The position numbers and the translations under genes are program-made. From the NCBI GenBank assembly GCA_009840355.1, contig VXNZ01000046.1, positions 62,001-126,000 on the forward strand: DNA of 64,000 nucleotides, read 5' to 3'. How positions within the stretch are numbered: position 1 is the first letter of the stretch; each line of letters begins with the position of its first letter. This document shows positions 34,625-41,991 of the stretch, in pieces. This stretch comes from Chloroflexota bacterium (lineage in GTDB: Bacteria > Chloroflexota > Dehalococcoidia > Lucifugimonadales > JADFKI01). The notes beneath the pieces were generated by a model. It saw only the letters and a program-made list of their open reading frames with translations. It was not told where the DNA came from and made no database searches.

Positions 34625-36034
34625 ATGGGTGGTGAGGATTTGGCTGGATTGCATGACGCTAACTATAACTATTTCGACCTGATGGGGGAACGCGATTGGG
34701 ATGCTGATGCAGGCGGCAGCGCCGGCATTCTGGGAGACATGCCGGCGCTAGAGTTTGTGGAGGGGACGCTTGGGGAGGAGCCTTACGGCAAGCAGCAGGA
34801 GATATTGCGGCTGGTGGACTCGGAGGCGCGGCGCATATCGGTCGTGGGATGCAACGGCTCCGGCAAGGACTGGACGACCGCGCGCGTTGTGCTGTGGTGG
34901 GTTCACCGCCATTCGCCGGCGAAGGCTATCGTAACCGGCCCCACGCTGCGGCAGGTCGAGGACATCGTTTGGAACGAAGTGCGCTTCGCGTATGGCAAGG
35001 CGGCGGACAAGTTCCCCGGCAAGATGACGAAGACGCGCTACGAAATCGACGAGCAGACATTCGCGTTCGGCTTCACATCCAACTCGCCGTACAAGATTCT
35101 CGGCTTTCACTCGCCCAACCTGCTGGCGGTCATCACCGAGGCGCACGCCGTGCCGGACGAATACTACCATGCCATCCGGCGGCTGCACCCGTCCAAGCTG
35201 CTTATGACCGGCAACCCGTTCAGCAGTGGCGGTGTGTTCTACGACTCGCATCACCTGCATCGCCATCTTTGGGAGACGGTGCAAATCGGCGCAGCGGATA
35301 CGCCGAACATTGCCAAAGGGCACATAGACGTGCCGGGCATGATGACGCTCGAAGACATGGAAGACCATAAGCAGGAATGGGGGGAGGACTCGCCGAGGTA
35401 CATCGGCTCGGTGCTGGGGCAATTCCCGGAGAACCTCGACGAGATGGTCGTGCCGTTGAGCGCGGCGAAGGCTGCCGTTGAACGCGCGCTGACGCCCGAC
35501 GGCGAGATTGTCGTCGCCTGCGATGTCGCGCGTAAAGGGCACGACCACACCGTCGTGATGCGGCGGCAAGGCGGCGTGGCGCGCATCGTGCGGCGCGTGC
35601 GCGGCTACGACACGATGGAAGTCGCGGGCATCCTGAAGGCATACTGCGACGAGCATGCGGTCGATGCGCTGGTCATCGACGATGTGGGCGTTGGCGGCGG
35701 CGTAACGGACAGAGTGCGCGAAGTCGGGCTTGGCACGGCGCGCATAGAGCCGTTCAACGGCGGACGTACCGCCAAGCGCGCCGACCGATTCGCCAATCGC
35801 AACGCCGAAGTCTGGTGGGCGATGCGCGAACACTACCTCGACGGCTTGCTGGATACCGAGAACGACGAAAAGCTAATCGGACAAGTCAGCAGCCGCGAGT
35901 ACAGCCTCGACAGCAGGGGACGCATAAGGCTGCAAAGCAAGCGTGATATTTCGGATTCGCCCGACGAAGCGGACGCGCTCGCGATGACATTCGCACCACT
36001 GCAATCGCGGCTACGGATGAAGATATGGGTTTAA
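34625..36034 (+). CDS. Phage terminase large subunit
   Basis: The 469-residue protein has a terminase ATPase domain with the Walker A-like VVGCNGSGKDWTTARVV (about 76-92), VTGPTLRQVEDIVWNEV, the Walker B-like LLAVITEAHAV and the coupling motif LLMTGNPFSSGG. A C-terminal RNase-H-like nuclease follows, with acidic residues in VACDVARKGHDH and LVIDDVGVGGG and the final DEADALAM. Terminases pump DNA into proheads. The P-loop ends GKD rather than GKS/T, and Walker B has TEAH rather than DEA. The portal gene follows 47 bp later; no small terminase, capsid or integrase is visible. Confidence 0.82.
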   Translation: MGGEDLAGLHDANYNYFDLMGERDWDADAGGSAGILGDMPALEFVEGTLGEEPYGKQQEILRLVDSEARRISVVGCNGSGKDWTTARVVLWWVHRHSPAKAIVTGPTLRQVEDIVWNEVRFAYGKAADKFPGKMTKTRYEIDEQTFAFGFTSNSPYKILGFHSPNLLAVITEAHAVPDEYYHAIRRLHPSKLLMTGNPFSSGGVFYDSHHLHRHLWETVQIGAADTPNIAKGHIDVPGMMTLEDMEDHKQEWGEDSPRYIGSVLGQFPENLDEMVVPLSAAKAAVERALTPDGEIVVACDVARKGHDHTVVMRRQGGVARIVRRVRGYDTMEVAGILKAYCDEHAVDALVIDDVGVGGGVTDRVREVGLGTARIEPFNGGRTAKRADRFANRNAEVWWAMREHYLDGLLDTENDEKLIGQVSSREYSLDSRGRIRLQSKRDISDSPDEADALAMTFAPLQSRLRMKIWV

Positions 36035-36081
36035 TTTAACAGGATAGTTAAACAGGATGTATAGGATGGGATGGATTTGGG

Positions 36082-37362
36082 ATGAGGAGGATACAGGTGG
36101 GCATCGTGAAGGACATTGGGCAGGGCTTTAGGGCGTTTTCGGCGGTGATGCGTCGGCGGCATGTTGGGCGACATGGAAGCGCGGGCGCGGCGGCGGACTA
36201 TGCCGGTGGATATACGCACGGGTTTGGCGAGCTGATGGGTGGTGGCGGTTCGGGCTGGGCGCAGACGGCGTTTGGCGAGTATTACCCGCGCTCGGCTATC
36301 GTGTATGCGGCGATCAAAGTGCGGCAGGATGCCATTGCGCGGCTGCCGTTGCGCGTTATGCGGCGCATGCCTGCATCACGAACTCGCGGACTAGGCGACG
36401 ACGGCTTGAATGCGAGAGCGGGCACCGAGCCTGTCGGAGCGGAGCATCCCCTGCAGCGGCTGTTGGACTCGCCCAACCCGTTCTGGAGCCGCAGCGACCT
36501 GTGGCGCGCGACCGAAACATACCTGTCGCTGTGGGGTGCCGCGTTCTGGGGATTGGAGCGCGACGAACACGGCGGCATCGTGGAAATCTGGCCGCTCCGC
36601 CCGGACAAGATGCGCCTCATACCGGACGAGCGGCGCTACATCAAGGGCTTCGTGTATATGGGCGCGGGCGGCGCGCTCGTGCCGTATCTGCCGGAAGATG
36701 TGGTATGGATGCGCTACTTCAACCCGCTTGACGAATATGCGGGGCTGTCGCCTATCGCGCCGCTGCGCCAATCAGCCGATATGGGCATGGACGCGTTGCG
36801 GGCGAACCGCAAGCTGCTGCAGAACGACAGCACGCCGGGCATCATCATCGAGATGGAAGGCATACCCACGGACGCAGAAGTGCGCGACTTCTACGCGCGT
36901 TGGGAATCGCGATTTCAGGGCGTCGAGAAGACACGCAGACCGGCGCTGCTTAGCCCTGGCATGAAGGCGAGCAATCTCGGATTCAGCCCGCGTGACATGG
37001 AGTACATCGAAAGCCTGCGCTGGAGCCTTGAGGATGTTACGCGCGTGTTCGGCGTGCCGAAGGTGATGGTCGGCGACTTGGAGAACACGACATTCTCGAA
37101 CTTCAGCACGGCGCGGCGGCTGTTCTGGGAAGACACCATCGCGGCGCAGCTCGAATTCTACCGCGAGGCGCTCCAGCAGCACCTACTGCCGTACTTCGGC
37201 GACGACACGCTGACGGTGCAGTTCGACCTAAGCGGCGTGGAAGCGCTGAAAGAAAGCGAAGAGAACAAGGCAAAGCGCCGCCGCATCTACGTGCAGGCAG
37301 GCATAATGACCATAGACGAAGTGCGCCGCGAGATGAATCTGCCGCCGCTGGGGAGTAGTTAG
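36082..37362 (+). CDS. Phage portal protein (HK97 type)
   Basis: The 426-residue protein shows HK97-type portal features: YYPRSAIVYAAIKVRQDAIARLP near the start, HPLQRLLDSPNPFWSRSDLW and YLSLWGAAFWGLER in the wing. The clip and stem region contains NDSTPGIIIEM and EDVTRVFGVPKVMVGDL, and the tail NFSTARRLFWEDTIAAQLEF is typical of the family. The portal ring is the DNA channel of a capsid. With the terminase it forms a two-gene packaging module, but head protease and capsid genes do not follow, so this is a remnant or a repurposed pair. Composition matches the host genes, arguing for long residence. Confidence 0.82.
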   Translation: MRRIQVGIVKDIGQGFRAFSAVMRRRHVGRHGSAGAAADYAGGYTHGFGELMGGGGSGWAQTAFGEYYPRSAIVYAAIKVRQDAIARLPLRVMRRMPASRTRGLGDDGLNARAGTEPVGAEHPLQRLLDSPNPFWSRSDLWRATETYLSLWGAAFWGLERDEHGGIVEIWPLRPDKMRLIPDERRYIKGFVYMGAGGALVPYLPEDVVWMRYFNPLDEYAGLSPIAPLRQSADMGMDALRANRKLLQNDSTPGIIIEMEGIPTDAEVRDFYARWESRFQGVEKTRRPALLSPGMKASNLGFSPRDMEYIESLRWSLEDVTRVFGVPKVMVGDLENTTFSNFSTARRLFWEDTIAAQLEFYREALQQHLLPYFGDDTLTVQFDLSGVEALKESEENKAKRRRIYVQAGIMTIDEVRREMNLPPLGSS

Positions 37363-37414
37363 TCAGTATGTCAGTCGGTCAGTTCCCTTTGCCCACGCCG
37401 ATTGGGAACGGAGG

Positions 37415-37492
37415 CTAACAAGATGGATAGGCTGGATAGGCTGGGGGATGGGCTATCCCATCCTTCCCATCCTGTCCATCGATGTTAAGTCG
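37415..37492. repeat. Paired short repeats forming hairpins between convergent genes
   Basis: Two inverted copies of the short dispersed repeat (TAACAAGATGGATAGGCTGG on the left, CATCCTGTCCATCGATGTTAA on the right) face each other. At the centre GGATGGG-CTAT-CCCATCC (37446-37463) is a perfect 7-bp hairpin. It lies between the ends of the portal gene and yggT, where it could serve as a two-way terminator without a T tract. Single copies of the repeat lie near 11811, 12640, 12716, 16226, 17940, 19165, 25306, 33480, 36040, 48250 and 54660. Confidence 0.65.
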
Positions 37493-37498
37493 CGTCGG

Positions 37499-37753
37499 CT
37501 ATAGCAGGCTTCGCAGAATACGCTCGACTATTATCATTATGATTAGCGCGACCATTGGCGACAGATCTAGCATGCCTGTCGAGGGCAGCACTCGGCGTAT
37601 TGGTCCGAGTATGGGTTCCGTAATGCCGTAGAGAACCTGCACAATCGGATTATCCGGCGACAGGTTGATCCATGAGATTATGACTCGCCCCAATATCGCC
37701 GCCCAAAGAAAGTAAAAAAGGATGGTGATGAAAATTGACAGATACGCGGTCAT
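37499..37753 (-). CDS. yggT: YggT-family membrane protein
   Basis: The 84-residue protein has two membrane helices (about 5-27 and 62-82) around the family signature ILGRVIISWINLSPDNPIVQ and TEPILGPIRRVLPSTGMLDLSP. YggT proteins are inner-membrane proteins implicated in osmotic tolerance, cell division (YlmG) or cofactor handling; the role is unsettled. Its ATG directly follows the proC stop, and a proC-yggT order is widespread, so the two are probably translationally coupled. Confidence 0.88.
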   Translation of the reverse strand: MTAYLSIFITILFYFLWAAILGRVIISWINLSPDNPIVQVLYGITEPILGPIRRVLPSTGMLDLSPMVALIIMIIVERILRSLL

Positions 37754-38560
37754 TTACTTCTTCCCCAGCTCCTGCGACTTGTCGTAGGCAGCGATTACTC
37801 CATCCAGCACGGCGGCGCGGAACCCTTCGCTTTCCATCGCACGCAACGCCGCTATCGTAGTGCCGCCCGGCGATGTCACCATGTCCTTGAGTTCCGCCGG
37901 ATGCTTGCCCGTCTCTTGCACCAGCTGCGTGCTACCCAATACGGTCTGCAACGCCAGCCGCCGTGCCATATCGCGCGCCATGCCCAGATACACGCCCGCG
38001 TCTATCAGCGCTTCGATGAACAGGAACACATACGCCGGGCCGCTCGCGCTGAGCGCGGTGGACATGTCTATTAGCTTTTCGTCCGGCACATAGACCTCGT
38101 CGCCGAGAGTGCGCAGGATGTCGCCCACTGCCTCGCGCATCGGCTGCGACACCGCGCCGGTCGCCGTCCACACGCTCATTCCCGCGCCGATTTGCGCCGG
38201 CGTGTTGGGCATAATGCGTATCACCGCGCCCTGCCCGTTCAGCCCGCCGAGCAGAGTGTCCATAGTCGCGCCTGCCACGATGGATGCGAGCGTCTGCGCC
38301 GGCGCCATCGATTTGCCGACCGATACGAGTACTTCGGACAGCGCCTGCGGCTTGACCGCGAGAATCACCAAATCCGCGCCGTCGATGGCGTCCGCGTTGG
38401 CGGCGAATGCTTTAATGCCGTGTGTCTGCGTCAGGTAGTCGCGGCGCGTGGCTATAGGCTCGCCCACGCCGATGTCCTGCGGTGGCGTCAGCCCGGCGGC
38501 AAGCACGCCGCCGATAATCGATTCCGCCATCACGCCGCCGCCGATGAATGCCAATTTCAT
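37754..38560 (-). CDS. proC: Pyrroline-5-carboxylate reductase
   Basis: The 268-residue protein begins MKLAFIGGGVMAESIIGGVL, the ProC NADP-binding motif. It has VILAVKPQALSEVL and ends with the diagnostic segment SAGPAYVF-like SASGPAYVFLFIEALIDAG and MVTSPGGTTIAALRAM. The latter is the P5CR signature around the substrate site. It reduces pyrroline-5-carboxylate to proline, the last step of proline synthesis. ATG 38560 gives the normal N-terminus; an upstream ATG at 38578 would add six residues. yggT follows immediately. Confidence 0.94.
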   Translation of the reverse strand: MKLAFIGGGVMAESIIGGVLAAGLTPPQDIGVGEPIATRRDYLTQTHGIKAFAANADAIDGADLVILAVKPQALSEVLVSVGKSMAPAQTLASIVAGATMDTLLGGLNGQGAVIRIMPNTPAQIGAGMSVWTATGAVSQPMREAVGDILRTLGDEVYVPDEKLIDMSTALSASGPAYVFLFIEALIDAGVYLGMARDMARRLALQTVLGSTQLVQETGKHPAELKDMVTSPGGTTIAALRAMESEGFRAAVLDGVIAAYDKSQELGKK

Positions 38561-38663
38561 TTCAACGCCCCAAGACATAATCTAAATGGTTGGACAAGAT
38601 ACCCGAATAACCCTGTCCGTATTCACAACGCTAACGGGAACTATCCCGTCGCTGAAAGTCGGT

Positions 38664-38849
38664 CTAGCCAATCCGGTTGCTGGCGATGATGGCAACGAGT
38701 ATCGTTATCAGCAAGCCGAATAGCCATCGATGGTTGCTTTCCAGCCGGTCAAAACGCTTGTCAAACCACGCTACCATATCGCGACGCCATTCCTGTTCGT
38801 TCTCAATTTTCTGTTCCAGTGATGATAGGCGTTGCTCATTGGTTGCCAT
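38664..38849 (-). CDS. Small tail-anchored coiled-coil protein, function unknown
   Basis: From ATG 38849 this 61-residue protein has a charged helical region (LSSLEQKIENEQEWRRDM, then WFDKRFDRLESNH) with heptad-like spacing. A single C-terminal membrane helix (WLFGLLITILVAIIASN) follows. That layout resembles small tail-anchored proteins such as the haemolysin XhlA type, which accompanies phage lysis cassettes, though no holin or lysin is adjacent. It lies 103 bp upstream of proC on the same strand. Real coding is likely; function is not established. Confidence 0.55.
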   Translation of the reverse strand: MATNEQRLSSLEQKIENEQEWRRDMVAWFDKRFDRLESNHRWLFGLLITILVAIIASNRIG

Positions 38850-38923
38850 ATCCGCAAGTCCTTCCGTCCATATGCTGTTAGCAAACATCGCACTGAATAC
38901 TGCTAACTGAACACTGAGAACTC

Positions 38924-39928
38924 TTAAGGCAGTTTGCTGTCGCTGGCGAGCGACACGGCGACGCGGATGGATTCCAGCATGCTTTCCGCGTCTGCGATGC
39001 CCTTGCCCGCGATGTCGAATGCCGTGCCGTGGTCAACCGATGTGCGGATGAACGGCAGCCCTAGGTTGACGCTGATGCTCTTGGCGAAGTCGTGCACCTT
39101 GATGGGGATATGCCCTTGGTCGTGGTACATCGCGAGCACCGCGTCGTACTTGCCGTCGATCGCCTGTGGGAAAACACTGTCGGCAGGCACGGGACCGGTG
39201 GCGTTGATGCCCTCGGCGCGCGCCGCCTCCACAGCGGGGGTAATTTGCAATGCTTCTTCGTCGCCCAGCAAGCCGCCGTCGCTGGAATGCGGGTTGAGCG
39301 CGGCGACGCCGATGCGCGGTGCAGGGAAGCCCCAGCGCTTGAAGCACTCGTCGGTGAGGCGCAGCTTGGCAAGCACATTGTCCTTGGTAACATAGTCGCA
39401 GGCGATACGCAGCGAGCGGTGCGTGGTCAGGTGCACGACGCGCAGCGTGTTCGCGGTGAGCATCGTGGCGACTTCCTTCGCGCCCGTCTGGCTCTGGAAA
39501 ATCTCCATATGCCCTATGTCGGTGTATCCGGCGAGGCTGCACGCTTCCTTATTGATGGGCGCGGTGGCGATGGCTTGCACCGCGCCGCTGCTGGCGAGTT
39601 CGCCCGCGCGCAGAATCCACTCGACGGACGCCTTGCCCGCCGCCTCTGACAGTTTGCCATACTCGATCGCGCCATAGTCGAGGTTTTCCAAGTCCAGCAC
39701 ATCGATGTTCCCGTGCTCTCCGGCGACATCCTCGACCGAGTGCGCGACGCGCGCCGTGCCGGATGCGCCGATAAGCTCGAGGGCGGCATTCATCGCGGCA
39801 GCGCTGCCCACGACAAACGGCCGCGTTTTCTCATAGACCCATTCATCCTGTAGCGCCTTCGCGGTAACCTCCGCGCCAATCCCCGCCGCATCGCCCATAG
39901 TAATCGCCATCAGTGGCCGTTCGCTCAT
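38924..39928 (-). CDS. pdxA: 4-hydroxythreonine-4-phosphate dehydrogenase
   Basis: The 334-residue protein begins with the PdxA motif MAITMGDAAGIGAEV. It has ATAPINKEACSLAGY, the metal-site segment HMEIFQSQTGAKEVATML, LTTHRSLR, GVAALNPHSSDGGLLGDEE and AMYHDQGHIPIK. The final FIRTSVDHGTAFDIAGKG is equally diagnostic. PdxA oxidises 4-phosphohydroxythreonine in the DXP-dependent route to pyridoxal phosphate. Close homologues also act in threonate/erythronate use, and without other pdx genes nearby that role (PdxA2/DtnX-like) is an alternative. GAGG precedes ATG 39928; an upstream start at 39982 is less likely. Confidence 0.88.
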   Translation of the reverse strand: MSERPLMAITMGDAAGIGAEVTAKALQDEWVYEKTRPFVVGSAAAMNAALELIGASGTARVAHSVEDVAGEHGNIDVLDLENLDYGAIEYGKLSEAAGKASVEWILRAGELASSGAVQAIATAPINKEACSLAGYTDIGHMEIFQSQTGAKEVATMLTANTLRVVHLTTHRSLRIACDYVTKDNVLAKLRLTDECFKRWGFPAPRIGVAALNPHSSDGGLLGDEEALQITPAVEAARAEGINATGPVPADSVFPQAIDGKYDAVLAMYHDQGHIPIKVHDFAKSISVNLGLPFIRTSVDHGTAFDIAGKGIADAESMLESIRVAVSLASDSKLP

Positions 39929-40165
39929 AAGAAGTACCTCGCGCAAAGCTACATCGTCCCAAAACCCATCATCCAACCGCATACCCGCTCATTATAACCT
40001 ATAACCTATCGGCTGGCAGTGATGAATGTTGTGGCAGTTGCTTCCATTTTTGGATGGAAGGTTAAGACGGGGTAGGACATGAGAATGCCAACTATTACGA
40101 CCACACGCGCCTTTGACGCGGAATGTTGATCATACTAGAATGAGACAACAGTTTGGGAGCGCGCT

Positions 40166-41038
40166 ATGGTTGACGATAGCAATATAGGTACGAGCAACTC
40201 TAAACCTGCCAATGTCGAAGTGTTGGTGGGCGATAACAGGGATATATTGCCCTGCATCGCCTCACAATCCGTCCAATGCTGTGTTACTTCACCGCCTTAC
40301 TGGGGATTGAGAGACTACCAGCACTCCGACCAAATAGGCGCTGAAGACACTCCCGAAGACTATGTGAAAAACCTTGTCGCAATCTTCCGTGAGGTTAGAA
40401 GAACGCTGACTGATGACGGCACTTTATGGCTGAATGTCGGTGACGGATACGCGCGCAACGGCGGGGTTGGCAGGCACGGTCCAAATGCACGAGTGGGCAA
40501 TACCAGGAAACTCATCCAAAAGCGCAATTGCAAGGTGCCGGGCTGTTGGGGGCTTAAGGACCGCGATCTGATGGGATTGCCTTGGCGCGTGGCGTTCGCG
40601 CTGCAAGAAGACGGCTGGATACTGCGCTCAAACATAACATGGGTGAAGAAAGCGCCCATGCCGGAAAGTGTCAAGAATCGACCGTCAAACGCTACAGAGG
40701 AAGTATTCCTATTCTCCAAAACTGCGAGATACTACTACGATAACCAGGCGGTGCGAGAAGAAACTGGCGCGAACCTCAGAAATTATTGGGTACTAGGACC
40801 AGACGCGAGTGGCAAGCCACATCCTGCTACTTTTCCAAGAGAACTGTCTAGGCGCTGCATACTGCTAGGGAGCCGTCCTCACGATCTGATTCTCGACCCG
40901 TTTTCAGGCTCAGGAACTACTGGCGTAGCGGCAATAGAAGCCAACCGTCGCGCTGTCCTCATCGAGTTGAACGAGCAATACGCGGCGCAGTCCGGCGCAC
41001 GCCTAGGCAAGGGCGTGCGACAATCCCTGCCCATCTAA
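40166..41038 (+). CDS. Type II DNA methyltransferase, beta class (likely N4-cytosine)
   Basis: The 290-residue protein places the catalytic motif TSPPYWGLRDY (residues 41-51) before the AdoMet motif DPFSGSGTTGVAAIEANR (about 251-268), the beta-class order. The S-P-P-Y form of motif IV favours N4-cytosine methylation. GDNRDILP at the start and RELSRRCILLGS before motif I are also typical. It is followed after 16 bp by a restriction nuclease gene on the same strand, and should protect that enzyme's site. If the nuclease is NgoMIV-like, the target would be GCCGGC or a relative, an inference from the family. Confidence 0.88.
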   Translation: MVDDSNIGTSNSKPANVEVLVGDNRDILPCIASQSVQCCVTSPPYWGLRDYQHSDQIGAEDTPEDYVKNLVAIFREVRRTLTDDGTLWLNVGDGYARNGGVGRHGPNARVGNTRKLIQKRNCKVPGCWGLKDRDLMGLPWRVAFALQEDGWILRSNITWVKKAPMPESVKNRPSNATEEVFLFSKTARYYYDNQAVREETGANLRNYWVLGPDASGKPHPATFPRELSRRCILLGSRPHDLILDPFSGSGTTGVAAIEANRRAVLIELNEQYAAQSGARLGKGVRQSLPI

Positions 41039-41054
41039 CTGAGCCGCTCCACGG

Positions 41055-41933
41055 ATGATTGCGCCTATGTACACGCTTTCAGAACTACGCGACACTTATC
41101 ATTCCAAAATCGGTTCTGACATAGTCCGATATTCCGAAAGAAACGGTAGTCTATACCCCAACTTTGCAGATGTCAGCAGCCAGTCGAGCAGACTAATCGC
41201 AAGCGGAATCGCGGAGTTGATAGGCATTCCGCTCCGTACGAGTCCGAAGATTACCGGGCAGACAGCAGGAAACTTGTTCGAAAACCTCACCTGTGAGTTT
41301 ATCGAAAGCGCTTTTACGGCTATCCAACATTTGCGACCGGGCAGTTGGCAATATCTGACTAATCAGACGCAGATTTCCAATTTCACCCAATATCAGCATC
41401 TGGAAAGCCTCGCTTCGCTTGTTAGCAAAAATCAGGCACTGTCTGCGGCGCTTGGGCACGGATATATTGTTACGCCTGACATAGTCATCGCTCGTCATCC
41501 GGTAACTCAGGAAGAAGCGAATAACGGCAGAGACTTTCTGGACGACTCGGGTAGCGCGACTCGCACTCCTTTCCTATCCGCTAATCAGTCCACGCCGCAT
41601 CCCACATTGCATGCGAGCATATCGTGCAAATGGACAATTCGTAGCGACCGTTCTCAGAATACGCGGACGGAAGCGCTTAACCTAATTCGCAATCGCAAGG
41701 GAAATCTGCCACACATCGTGGCGGTAACGGCTGAACCCTTGCCGATGCGGATTGCGTCCCTCGCCCTCGGCACAGGCGACATAGACTGCGTATATCACTT
41801 TGCGTTAGACGAACTACATGAGGTCTGCAGGACTAACCCGCAGATGGAAGACCAGTCGGAGATGTTGGAAGTCATGGTAGAGGGCAACCGTCTGCGCGAC
41901 ATAAGCGATCTGCCTTTTGACATTGCCGTGTAA
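41055..41933 (+). CDS. NgoMIV-family type II restriction endonuclease
   Basis: The 292-residue protein matches the NgoMIV/Cfr10I-like nuclease fold. Candidate catalytic residues are Glu77 (GNLFENL), Asp142 (VTPDIVIARH), Lys192 (SISCKWTIRSDRSQN) and Glu206 (RTEALN). The spacing of Lys to the last Glu (14) equals that recalled for NgoMIV (Lys187, Glu201), and the S-x-K-W-T-I-R-S-D-R stretch is the family hallmark. These enzymes act as tetramers and cut within GCCGGC-type sites. The methyltransferase gene precedes it, so the pair forms a complete type II system. All four catalytic positions are intact. Codon use is less GC-biased than neighbours, consistent with transfer. Confidence 0.82.
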   Translation: MIAPMYTLSELRDTYHSKIGSDIVRYSERNGSLYPNFADVSSQSSRLIASGIAELIGIPLRTSPKITGQTAGNLFENLTCEFIESAFTAIQHLRPGSWQYLTNQTQISNFTQYQHLESLASLVSKNQALSAALGHGYIVTPDIVIARHPVTQEEANNGRDFLDDSGSATRTPFLSANQSTPHPTLHASISCKWTIRSDRSQNTRTEALNLIRNRKGNLPHIVAVTAEPLPMRIASLALGTGDIDCVYHFALDELHEVCRTNPQMEDQSEMLEVMVEGNRLRDISDLPFDIAV

Positions 41934-41934
41934 G

Positions 41935-41970
41935 AAAAGAGGGACAGGCATGCAAACCTGTCCCTCTTTT
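41935..41970. terminator. Perfect bidirectional intrinsic terminator
   Basis: AAAAGAGGGACAGG (41935-41948) and CCTGTCCCTCTTTT (41957-41970) are exact 14-bp inverted repeats around an 8-base loop. The A and T tracts at the ends mean transcripts from either direction finish in U residues after a GC stem. It sits between the convergent restriction nuclease and nrdJ genes, one base after the nuclease stop. Confidence 0.9.
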
Positions 41971-41991
41971 AACTGTCAGCAGCGCTACTCC

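Noticed and set aside
34748-35833. A 361-codon minus-strand open frame opposite the terminase gene
   Set aside because: Shadow frame with no protein-like pattern; the terminase on the other strand has clear ATPase and nuclease motifs.
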